Source of the DNA: JAHFUA01 sp963808725
GTDB lineage: Bacteria; Acidobacteriota; Terriglobia; Terriglobales; Acidobacteriaceae
Reading direction: 5' to 3'
Length of the DNA stretch: 64,000 bases
Assembly: GCA_963808725.1 (NCBI GenBank)
Contig: CAWEGO010000002.1
Span: forward strand, 186,001 to 250,000
Shown: piece by piece, positions 35,577-43,504 of the stretch
Numbering within the stretch: position 1 is the stretch's first letter
How the letters are laid out: each line of letters begins with the position of its first letter
Notes under the pieces: generated by a model
Seen by the model: the letters and a program-made list of their open reading frames with translations, nothing else
Told to the model about the DNA's origin: nothing
The model's database searches: none
Translations under genes and position numbers: made by a program

Positions 35577-37408
35577 GACTCGATGGACCACACCACAGAC
35601 CAGGGAGGTAATGTACCTCGCTTCATGGCCTCGGTGCTTACTTCTTCGCTGGCGTAGAGGATCTGCGCGGCAGGCGGAGCCAGGTAGGAGAGACCACCGG
35701 TCCCAAGATTGGCCAGCAGAGTGAGTTTCGAGCCATCCGAAAACCGCCAGTACGCCGTGATGCCATGATCGGGATGAAGGTCGTAGTCTGCCTTGATGGC
35801 ACAGGCGCCGGACAGACGCGGGACAATGTGCTGGCGTCGCAGCTTCAGCAATTTGCCATAGAGGTGAAGCCAGTCGCGATGACGCGCTTGCGATGTTTCA
35901 CTCCAGTTGAGCCGCGAGGCCTCAAAGGTGGCGACGGCATTGGGGTCCGGTATCCGCTCGCGTTCGGCTGAAGTGCTGAAGCGGCGAAACCCGGCAAATT
36001 CGCTACGTCTGCCTTCCGTCACAGCCTGGGCCAGACCTTCCTCGAAGTCGCAGAAAAAGAGGAACGGCGTTTCCGCCCCGAACTCTTCTCCCATAAAGAG
36101 CAAAGGTGGGAATGGGGACAGCAGTATGATCGCGACCGCGGCACGGACAGCACGGTGATCGGCGATCTGGGTGATCCGTTCCCCGAACGCACGGTTCCCG
36201 ATCTGGTCGTGATTCTGGAGGAAGCAGACAAACGCCGTGGGCGGCAGGCCAATGCTGGACTCGCCGCGGGCTTCGCCAGCTCGGTAAAGGGAAGTCTCTC
36301 CTTGATAGGCGAATCCTTCGGTCAGGCAACGCCCAAGGTGAGCGAGCAGATGTTCCGCATAGTCCGCGTAGTAACCGTCCTTCTCTCCGGAGATCAGTAC
36401 ATGCAAAGCATGGTGCAAGTCGTCATTCCATTGAGCGGTGTAAGTGCGAGGCTGGCATTGCTCGGTTCGCCGGAGATAGCGCGCCTGGTTCCGGTCGTTT
36501 TCCAGAATGAGGTGTACATGACGATCCGGCCCGATAACCTGCCGCACTGTCTCCGCTATTTCTGTGAGAATGTCGGGGGTGGACTCGTCGATGATGGCGT
36601 GGACCGCATCCAGACGCAATCCGTCAAAGTGATATTCGATCAGCCAATAGAGCGCATTGTGAATGAAGAAGTCCCGGACCACCCGGCTGTCGGCGCCGTC
36701 GAAGTTAATGGCGTCTCCCCAGGGAGTGTGGTGGCGATCGGTAAAGAACTGCGGCGCATAACACCTGAGATAATTTCCTTCCGGGCCGAAGTGATTGTAG
36801 ACAACGTCCAGCAAAACCATCATTCCCCGATCATGCGTGGCTTGGACGAGATGTTTCAGATCTTCGGGGCGGCCGTAGTTGCCGTCGGAAGCAAACGGAT
36901 AGACGCCGTCGTAGCCCCAATCGCGGCGTCCCGGAAAATCGGCAACCGGCATCAACTCCAGGGCGGTGATTCCGAGGTCTGCCAGATAGTCGAGCCGTTC
37001 GCGCACGGCTGAAAATGTCCCCGCGGGAGTGAAGGCTCCTACATGCAGCTCGTAGACCACTGCCTCTTCCCACTGGCGGCCGCACCATTCCCGATCCTGC
37101 CAGTCGAACGCCCCGGGGTCGATAACTTCGCTCGGCCCATGTACATCGCGGGGTTGAAACCGCGAAGCTGGATCAGGAACTTCGCGGGCATTGTCGATTC
37201 GGAAGAGGTATTGCGCGCCAGGCCCGGCGGCATCGGTAACCAATTCGAACCAGCCGTGATCGTCCTTAGTTAAAGGAACCGGCTTGACCGCAGCCGAATT
37301 CATCACGCAAAGATCGACGTTGCGTGCAGCAGGGGCCCACAGGCGAAAGCGCACGCTTCCGTCGTCGCGGCACTCGGCGCCGAAAGGCATGTTGTGACGG
37401 CGCTCCAT
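35573..37408 (-). CDS. treZ: malto-oligosyltrehalose trehalohydrolase
   Basis: 611 residues, GH13 (EC 3.2.1.141), releasing trehalose from the TreY product. N-terminal beta module (VRFRLWAPAARNVDLCVM), then the barrel with WGYDGVYPFASDGNYGRPED, LLDVVYNHFGPEGNYL, DGLRLDAVHAIIDES (nucleophile Asp), LILENDRNQARYL (acid Glu) and LQNHDQIGNRAFGER. Start at ATG 37408 with GGGAAGAG upstream; an in-frame ATG at 37390 is less well placed. First gene of the treZ-treY pair. Confidence 0.96.
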   Translation of the reverse strand: MERRHNMPFGAECRDDGSVRFRLWAPAARNVDLCVMNSAAVKPVPLTKDDHGWFELVTDAAGPGAQYLFRIDNAREVPDPASRFQPRDVHGPSEVIDPGAFDWQDREWCGRQWEEAVVYELHVGAFTPAGTFSAVRERLDYLADLGITALELMPVADFPGRRDWGYDGVYPFASDGNYGRPEDLKHLVQATHDRGMMVLLDVVYNHFGPEGNYLRCYAPQFFTDRHHTPWGDAINFDGADSRVVRDFFIHNALYWLIEYHFDGLRLDAVHAIIDESTPDILTEIAETVRQVIGPDRHVHLILENDRNQARYLRRTEQCQPRTYTAQWNDDLHHALHVLISGEKDGYYADYAEHLLAHLGRCLTEGFAYQGETSLYRAGEARGESSIGLPPTAFVCFLQNHDQIGNRAFGERITQIADHRAVRAAVAIILLSPFPPLLFMGEEFGAETPFLFFCDFEEGLAQAVTEGRRSEFAGFRRFSTSAERERIPDPNAVATFEASRLNWSETSQARHRDWLHLYGKLLKLRRQHIVPRLSGACAIKADYDLHPDHGITAYWRFSDGSKLTLLANLGTGGLSYLAPPAAQILYASEEVSTEAMKRGTLPPWSVVWSIES

Positions 37409-37539
37409 TCGACTCTTCCCTTTTGCTGGCGAACTAGGGAAAATCACCGAAATGTCCTATCGACGACTGAACGATGCCCCGGCTTCGGTGCGACTAATAA
37501 CGAACTTAAGATGGCTATCCAAAGCCGCAGGTTGTGTTC

Positions 37540-38673
37540 CTAGTCGAGCGATTTTCGGAACCTTAGCACACTAACCGCCAGCAGCGCCGTTCCCAGCACG
37601 GCCATGGCGGCCATCTGCGGCCACAGCAGATCCAGGCCGATGCCCTTCAGGTACACGCCGCGCAGCACCACCAGCAGGTAGCGCAGCGGATCGAGATACG
37701 TCAGCCACTGCACGAACCGCGGCATGCTGGCGATGGGAAAGCCGAATCCGGAAAAGGTAATCGCCGGCATGATGAAGAAGAAGGCGGTGACCATAGCCTG
37801 CTGCTGGGTCGCGGAAACTGTGGAGATGAACAGGCCGATCCCCAGCGCGCAGAGCAGGAACAGCATCAACCCCAGCGCTAGCACGGCCAGGCTGCCGCGG
37901 AACGGCACCTGGAACCACAGCGTGCCCACCAGGCCGATCATGCCGGCGTCTAACAGGCCGATGAGGAAGAACGGCAGCGTCTTGCCCAGGATGAATTCGC
38001 GCGGCCGGATGGGAGTGACCATGATCTGCTCCAGCGTCCCGATCTCCCGTTCGCGCACCACGGCAAAGGCGGTAAGCACGATGATCATCACCTGCAGCAG
38101 GCTGCCGATCACGCCCGGCACGAAGAACCACCGGCTCGATAGATCGGGATTGAACCACGGACGCTGCTCCAGCTCGACCGCCGGCAGGCGGGCGAGGAGA
38201 AACGGCGATGAGCGCTGCATGGCGTCGCGCTGGTAATCGCTGGCAAAGCCTTGGGCAATCTGGTTTACGTAACCGAGCGCGATCAGCGCGGTGTTGGAGT
38301 TGGTGCCGTCTACGATCACTTGCAGCGGGGCGGTCTGGCCTTTGCGCAGTAGCGCCGCGAAGCCAGGATGAATCTCGAGCGCAACCGTTGCCTGCCCGCG
38401 GTCGATCATCTCGCGGATCTGCTCGCGGTCGGTGAGTTGCGCCTGCACGTCGAAGTAGGGCGTAGCGCTGAAGCGCGCGATCAGGTCCCGGCTTTCCTGG
38501 CTGTGGTCGAGGTCGAGCACCACAGTCGGCACATGGCGTATCTCATAGGAGGCGGCGTAGCCGAAGATCAGCATCTGGATGATGGGCGGACCGACCAGCA
38601 CCCACAGCGCGCGCTTGTCGCGAAAGACCTGGAGGAATTCCTTGATCAGCATTTGCCGCAGCCGGTTCAGCAT
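37540..38673 (-). CDS. ABC-2 type transporter permease (YbhR/S-like), second
   Basis: 377 residues: N-terminal helix (ALWVLVGPPIIQMLIFGYA), a ~140-residue periplasmic domain (RHVPTVVLDLDHSQESRDLI; APLQVIVDGTNSNTALIAL), then five C-terminal helices with the ABC-2 signature region (REREIGTLEQIMVTPIRPRE). Start at 38673 has GGAGGGATCG before it. Last gene of the tetR operon, 10 bases after the other permease; the pair should form a heterodimeric channel. Confidence 0.93.
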   Translation of the reverse strand: MLNRLRQMLIKEFLQVFRDKRALWVLVGPPIIQMLIFGYAASYEIRHVPTVVLDLDHSQESRDLIARFSATPYFDVQAQLTDREQIREMIDRGQATVALEIHPGFAALLRKGQTAPLQVIVDGTNSNTALIALGYVNQIAQGFASDYQRDAMQRSSPFLLARLPAVELEQRPWFNPDLSSRWFFVPGVIGSLLQVMIIVLTAFAVVREREIGTLEQIMVTPIRPREFILGKTLPFFLIGLLDAGMIGLVGTLWFQVPFRGSLAVLALGLMLFLLCALGIGLFISTVSATQQQAMVTAFFFIMPAITFSGFGFPIASMPRFVQWLTYLDPLRYLLVVLRGVYLKGIGLDLLWPQMAAMAVLGTALLAVSVLRFRKSLD

Positions 38674-38683
38674 CGATCCCTCC

Positions 38684-39817
38684 TCAACCCAGCTTCTTCT
38701 TGAACGAGCGGGTGGCGACCAGCGTGAGCGCCGCCGCAAAAAACGCCAGGGCCGCCAGATCGCCTTTGAGCAGCGCCAGGCTGGAGCCTTTCAGGAAAAC
38801 GTCTTTCAGGATGGTGACGAAGTAGCGCGCTGGAATCGCGTGGGTGACGGCGCGAATCACGGCCGGCATTTGGTCAATCGAGAACAGGAATCCCGAGAGC
38901 AAGAAAGCGGGGAGGAAAGTCGCCGTCAGCGCAATCTGGCTCGCTGCCAGTTGCGATTTGCCGATCACCGAAATGAAGAACCCCAGCGCCATCACCACCA
39001 CCATGAACAGCGCCGAGCTGACAAACAACGCGGCGAAGCTGCCGCGGAATGGAACTTCAAACCACCAAATGGCGACAACGGCGCACACGGCAGTGTTCAA
39101 CATGCCGATGACGAAGTACGGCGCCAGCTTGCCCAGCATGATCTCCAGCGGCGTGACCGGAGTCGAGATGAGTTGCTCCATCGAGCCGCGCTCCCACTCG
39201 CGCGCGATGGTCAGCGACGTCAGAAACGCGCCGATCACCGACATCACCAGGGCCAGCACGCCCGGTACGATGAACGCCTTGCTCTCCAGGTCCTCGTTAA
39301 ACCAGGTGCGAGCGTCCACCGAGATGGGCGGATTGGGTTCGGGACGCCCTTGCTGGCGGAGCCAGTCGAACTGCACTTGCTGGGAGTAGCCGCGCACCAC
39401 GGCGTCGCTGTAGCTAATGGCGAGATTGGCGGTGTTGTCGTCGGTGGCGTCCACAATGGCTTGCACGCTGGCGGTCTCGCCCGTCCGCAGCCGCTCGGAA
39501 AAATCCTGCGGCACCACTAGGCCGATCCGCGCCTGGCCGGAATCGATGGCCCGGACCAGCGCGGGATAGTTGTCCACCGCACGAACCACGTCGAAATAAT
39601 CGGAGGACTGGAAGCGCTTCAGCAGGTCCTGGCTTTGGCGGCTGCCCTCGCGGTCGAAGACGCAGACGGGAATGTGCTTCATGTCGAGGTTGACGCCGTA
39701 GCCGAACAGCAGCATCATCGCCAGCGGCATGACCAGCACGATGCCCAGGCTGCGCGAGTCGCGCCAGATCTGAATCAGCTCCTTGCGCGCCACCGCCATC
39801 AGCCGGCGCCAGCTCAT
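38684..39817 (-). CDS. ABC-2 type transporter permease (YbhR/S-like), first
   Basis: 377 residues with the same layout as its neighbour: helix VLVMPLAMMLLFGYGVNLD, periplasmic domain (HIPVCVFDREGSRQSQDLLK; ASVQAIVDATDDNTANLAI) and five C-terminal helices after AREWERGSMEQLISTPVTP. ATGA overlap with the upstream ATPase gene. Confidence 0.93.
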   Translation of the reverse strand: MSWRRLMAVARKELIQIWRDSRSLGIVLVMPLAMMLLFGYGVNLDMKHIPVCVFDREGSRQSQDLLKRFQSSDYFDVVRAVDNYPALVRAIDSGQARIGLVVPQDFSERLRTGETASVQAIVDATDDNTANLAISYSDAVVRGYSQQVQFDWLRQQGRPEPNPPISVDARTWFNEDLESKAFIVPGVLALVMSVIGAFLTSLTIAREWERGSMEQLISTPVTPLEIMLGKLAPYFVIGMLNTAVCAVVAIWWFEVPFRGSFAALFVSSALFMVVVMALGFFISVIGKSQLAASQIALTATFLPAFLLSGFLFSIDQMPAVIRAVTHAIPARYFVTILKDVFLKGSSLALLKGDLAALAFFAAALTLVATRSFKKKLG

Positions 39818-40758
39818 GCCTGCTCCTTCCGCCCCGCCGTGAGTGAGACGAAAACGTCCTCCAGCGTGGGAGCGATGGCCTCGATACGGCTGACCGTAGC
39901 GCCGCGCTGTCCCAGGTAGTCGCGCAGCGTGGGAATCGCGGTTGCTGCCTCGTTGACCACCAGGTGCAGCGCGTTGCCGAAGACGGCCGCATCAAGCACG
40001 CCCGGCGCCTGCTGCGCCAGCTCGACGGCACGCCCCAGCGGCGAGCACTCGACGAGCAACAGCTCGCCCTTCATCGACCGCTGCTTGAGTTCGCCCGGCG
40101 TGCCCAGCGCCACGATGCGTCCGCGGTCGATCAGAGCCAGCCGGTTGCAGTATTCGGCTTCCTCCATATAATGCGTGGTGACGAACACGGTGACGCCCTC
40201 GCCCGCCATGTGGTGGATCAGTTCCCAGAACTGGCGCCGCGAAATGGGATCAACGCCCGAGGTAGGCTCGTCGAGAAAGACGATTGGCGGCTGGTGCAGC
40301 ACGGCGCATCCCAGCGCCAGCCGCTGTTTCCAGCCCCCGGGCAGCGTACCGGTCATCAGGCGTTCGCGGCCGGTAAGCCCTGCCATTTCCAACGCCCAAC
40401 TGATGCGCTTCTCCACCAACTCCTGCGGGACGTTGTAGAGCCCGGCGAAGAACCGCAGGTTCTCGATTACACGCAGGTCGTTGTACAGAGAAAACTTCTG
40501 TGACATGTAGCCGATGTTCTGCCGCACCACTTCCGGCTCTTGCGCAACGTCGTATCCCGCCACCAGTGCCGTTCCGGACGTCGGTCGCAGCAGGCCGCAG
40601 AGAATGCGGATCGTGGTGGACTTGCCCGCGCCATTCGGGCCCAGGAATCCGAAGACCTCTCCGCGGCTGGTCTCCAAATTGATGTGGTCCACGGCGGTGA
40701 AGTCGCCGAACTTCTTGACCAGGTCGCGGACGGAGACGGAATGGCCGTTGCCGTTCAC
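39814..40758 (-). CDS. ABC transporter ATP-binding protein, second (YbhF C-terminal half-like)
   Basis: 314 residues. Walker A GFLGPNGAGKSTT, Q-loop YMSQKFSLYNDL, signature region TLPGGWKQRLALG (an LPGGW variant in place of LSGGQ), Walker B IVFLDEPTSGVD, His switch VTTHYMEEAEYC. The ~100-residue C-terminal DUF4162-like tail ends in PTLEDVFVSL. Overlaps both neighbours by ATGA. In E. coli the two ATPase domains are one polypeptide (YbhF); here they are separate genes. Confidence 0.93.
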   Translation of the reverse strand: MNGNGHSVSVRDLVKKFGDFTAVDHINLETSRGEVFGFLGPNGAGKSTTIRILCGLLRPTSGTALVAGYDVAQEPEVVRQNIGYMSQKFSLYNDLRVIENLRFFAGLYNVPQELVEKRISWALEMAGLTGRERLMTGTLPGGWKQRLALGCAVLHQPPIVFLDEPTSGVDPISRRQFWELIHHMAGEGVTVFVTTHYMEEAEYCNRLALIDRGRIVALGTPGELKQRSMKGELLLVECSPLGRAVELAQQAPGVLDAAVFGNALHLVVNEAATAIPTLRDYLGQRGATVSRIEAIAPTLEDVFVSLTAGRKEQA

Positions 40759-41696
40759 GCCGTTTGGCCTCCGGTGATGGCGTACACGAACAGGTCTTCG
40801 ATCGACGGCGCAACCTGCTCGATGTTCTCGAAGCCTGTGCCGGAAGCGCTGAGCCTCGCCCGCAGTTCCGGCGCACGCCGCGCGGCGTCGTCCACGACGA
40901 GGTGTACACCGTCGCCGGTCATCACCAGGCTGGAGATTCCCGGCGCGCCCTGCAACTGGTCGCGCACCGCGCGCGGTTCCGTCGAGCGAACGGCCAGCAC
41001 GGCGCCGCGCAGCCGCCCCTTCAATTCCTGCGGCGTGTCGCAGAACAGCAGGCGTCCCTGGTGCATCAGGGCCACGCGATGGCAGCGCTCGGCTTCGTCG
41101 AGGTAAGCGGTCGAAGTCAGGATGGCAACGCCTTCCGCCAGCAGTGAATAAAGGATGCGCCAGAAGTCCCGCCGCGAAACCGGATCAACGCCCGTGGTGG
41201 GCTCGTCCAGCAGAATCACCTTGGGAGTGTGCACCAAGGCGCAGACAAGACCGAGCTTCTGCTTCATGCCCCCGGAGAGCTGCCCGGCCAGTCGCTTGCG
41301 GAACTCGCTCATGCCCGCGGCCGCCAGCAGGCGGGCGGCGTGTTGCTCGCGCTCGGCGGTGGAGACGCCAAACAGGTCCGCGTAGAAGCGTATGTTCTCA
41401 TCCACCGTGAGGTCTTCATACAGGCCGAAGCGCTGCGGCATGTAGCTGATGTGGCGCTTCACGCTTTCAGGATCGCGGGCAACGTCGAATCCCGCGACCA
41501 CGGCCGTTCCCGCATCGGGCGCCAGCACGCCCGCGAGCATGCGTAGCGTTGTGGTCTTGCCGGCGCCATCCGGGCCGACGAGTCCGAAGATCTCTCCTGC
41601 GCTCACGTCAAAGCTGAGACCATCGACCGCGCGCACACCGGGAAAGCTTTTTGTCAGGCCGCGCAGTTCGATGACGGGTTGCATCTCGGCGGTCAC
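40755..41696 (-). CDS. ABC transporter ATP-binding protein, first (YbhF N-terminal half-like)
   Basis: 313 residues. Walker A GLVGPDGAGKTTT, signature LSGGMKQKLGL, Walker B VILLDEPTTGVD. The switch position reads LTSTAYLDEAERC, so the usual His is replaced by Ala-Tyr: hydrolysis at this site may be impaired, as is common for one half of asymmetric ABC pairs. C-terminal tail as in its partner, ending APSIEDLFVYAI. Overlaps hlyD-like and second ATPase genes. Confidence 0.93.
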   Translation of the reverse strand: MTAEMQPVIELRGLTKSFPGVRAVDGLSFDVSAGEIFGLVGPDGAGKTTTLRMLAGVLAPDAGTAVVAGFDVARDPESVKRHISYMPQRFGLYEDLTVDENIRFYADLFGVSTAEREQHAARLLAAAGMSEFRKRLAGQLSGGMKQKLGLVCALVHTPKVILLDEPTTGVDPVSRRDFWRILYSLLAEGVAILTSTAYLDEAERCHRVALMHQGRLLFCDTPQELKGRLRGAVLAVRSTEPRAVRDQLQGAPGISSLVMTGDGVHLVVDDAARRAPELRARLSASGTGFENIEQVAPSIEDLFVYAITGGQTA

Positions 41697-42691
41697 CGCT
41701 TCGCCATTTCGATCGTGGCATCGGCGGGCATGCCCGGCTTCAGCTCGTGGTTGGGGTTCTCAACGTCGATCTTGATGCGATAGACCAGTGTCACCCGCTC
41801 TTTGAAGGTCTGCACGCTCTTGGGCGTGAACTCTGCATTGTCGGAGATGAAGGAGATGTGTCCGCGGTAACTCTTGCCCGGGGAGGTATCGGTGCGCACG
41901 GTGGCTTCCTGTCCCCAGCGCACGCGGCCCAGGTCGGTTTCACTCACATAGGCGCGCAGCCAGATGTGGTCGAGGTCGGCGATGGTGACCACCGGCGTGT
42001 TCGGCGCCACGACTTCGCCCAACTCGGCGTCGCGCACCACCACCACACCCGATACCGGCGCGCGCAGCACGGTGTACTCGACATTTAGCTTCGACTCGCG
42101 CAGCTTTTCTTCCGCCTGCACGACGGTGGCGCGGTCCACCTGCAACTGCTCGCGCCGCGTGCCTTCGCGCGCCTCGTCATACATCTGCTGGGCGCGGCGA
42201 TAGGTCGCTTCTGCCCGCTTCAAATTGGTGTCCGCCTGGTCGCGCTCCTGCTGCGAGCCCACGCGCTCGCGGAAAAGGGTCTCGGCGCGATCGTAATCCA
42301 GCTTCTTCTGCTCCAGATCGGCCCTGGCGTCCTGGAGCGACTGCTGCGTAGCCTCCAGTTCCTGGCGGCGCGTGCCCGCCAACCCTAGGGCGAGTTGCGC
42401 GCGCTGCACCCGTAAGGCAGCTTCATCCATCTCGGCCTGGCGGCGATAATCGTCGCCATCCAGCCGCGCCAGCAGCGTGCCTGCGTCCGCCCATTGTCCC
42501 TCCTGCACCGGCAGCTCGATGATCCTGCCCTGTACTTTGAATCCGACCACACTTTCGTGCGCCTCGATGTTGCCGGAGAGGCGGAGCATGTTCGTGTCTT
42601 GCGTCTTGCGGAACAGCCTCGGATAAATAAACGCGGCCGCGAGCGCGACGGCCACGCCCACCAGCAACAACAGAATGAGCTTGCGTTTCAT
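41693..42691 (-). CDS. HlyD/YbhG-type membrane fusion (adaptor) protein
   Basis: 332 residues. One N-terminal helix (LILLLLVGVAVALAAAFIYP), lipoyl halves (LSGNIEAHESVVGFKVQGRI and VLRAPVSGVVVVRDAELGEV), a long periplasmic coiled-coil hairpin between them (~85-200; many QxxLExxQxSL heptads), then the beta-barrel part (LRAYVSETDLGRVRWGQEAT). It links the inner-membrane ABC transporter to the periplasm or an outer-membrane channel; no TolC gene is adjacent. ATGA-coupled to tetR and the first ATPase. Confidence 0.93.
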   Translation of the reverse strand: MKRKLILLLLVGVAVALAAAFIYPRLFRKTQDTNMLRLSGNIEAHESVVGFKVQGRIIELPVQEGQWADAGTLLARLDGDDYRRQAEMDEAALRVQRAQLALGLAGTRRQELEATQQSLQDARADLEQKKLDYDRAETLFRERVGSQQERDQADTNLKRAEATYRRAQQMYDEAREGTRREQLQVDRATVVQAEEKLRESKLNVEYTVLRAPVSGVVVVRDAELGEVVAPNTPVVTIADLDHIWLRAYVSETDLGRVRWGQEATVRTDTSPGKSYRGHISFISDNAEFTPKSVQTFKERVTLVYRIKIDVENPNHELKPGMPADATIEMAKR

Positions 42692-43359
42692 GACCGGCGC
42701 TCCTTTCGGATGCGGACGCGCGCGTCGCCGGCGCCGCGCCAGAAGTCTTCAAAGCTGGCCTCCAGCCAGGTCTTGAGAGGCGCGGGAGGATGCAGCGTCC
42801 ACACCAGGACCGTGCCCAGCAGCTTCTGCTGGAAGGCCAGCGCCAGGTCGAGCGGACGGCGGTCGCGCCGCGCTTCCCCGCGTTCTTGGGCCAGCGTGAA
42901 CAGGCGCGCCAGCATCTCGCGTCCCTGTTCCAGGCTGCGCGCCATCTTCTCCCGCACGGCCGGGCTGGTCAGGAATGCGACCATCAGGCTGCGCGCCAGC
43001 GCCTGGCTGCGTCCCGGCTCTTCAGGCAGGCGCTGCCACAAATCGCGCAGCGCGTGGCGCGGTGTAAGCGCACCGCTCTCCGCCGCCTGAATGGCGTGCG
43101 CGTATTTATCGAGCTGCACCTCGGCGAGCGCGCTGAGCACGTCTTCTTTATTGCGGAAATAGTTGAAGAAGGTGCCCTTGCCAACGTCGGCGGCCTCGGT
43201 GATCTCCTCCACGGTGGTCTTCATGAAACCGTGCTCGGCGAAGAGAGCCAGCGCAGAGCGGAAGATGCGTTCGCGTGTCTCGGCGCGGCGGCGCTGGCGC
43301 CGGCCCATCGGGACGGCCGCGGAAGAATGCAGGGGCGAAACAATTGGACTCATAGCCAT
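42688..43359 (-). CDS. TetR/AcrR family regulator (CecR-like) of the exporter operon
   Basis: 223 residues. HTH at ~28-70 (RIFRSALALFAEHGFMKTTV, DVGKGTFFNYFRNKEDVLSAL); a helical ligand-binding domain follows with no obvious conserved pocket. ATG 43359 is taken as start; an ATG at 43353 is also possible and neither has a clear ribosome site. A perfect inverted repeat ends two bases upstream of the start, which makes autorepression of the six-gene operon likely. Confidence 0.9.
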   Translation of the reverse strand: MAMSPIVSPLHSSAAVPMGRRQRRRAETRERIFRSALALFAEHGFMKTTVEEITEAADVGKGTFFNYFRNKEDVLSALAEVQLDKYAHAIQAAESGALTPRHALRDLWQRLPEEPGRSQALARSLMVAFLTSPAVREKMARSLEQGREMLARLFTLAQERGEARRDRRPLDLALAFQQKLLGTVLVWTLHPPAPLKTWLEASFEDFWRGAGDARVRIRKERRS

Positions 43360-43361
43360 AT

Positions 43362-43376
43362 ATGACTATTAGTCAT
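43362..43376. promoter_or_regulatory. inverted-repeat operator for the TetR regulator
   Basis: ATGACTA-T-TAGTCAT: 7-bp perfect arms around one base, lying directly before the tetR start at 43359 on the minus strand. Size and place fit a TetR-dimer operator covering the promoter or the start of the transcript. The divergent GH3 gene begins ~130 bases away and might be affected. Confidence 0.65.
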
Positions 43377-43504
43377 TTATGAGGGAAAGTCAAGGGCCTC
43401 GACCGCCAACGCCTGGAGTCCGTCACGCCGCCTTCTTCCCGGTTCTACGGTATTCTGTTCGCAACGTCAGGTTTGGGGGACTGGATCTGGTTAAGCAGAC
43501 TGCT

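Noticed and set aside
34521..35657. 378-residue plus-strand frame opposite treY
   Set aside because: Antisense shadow of treY; the motifs of TreY are on the minus strand.
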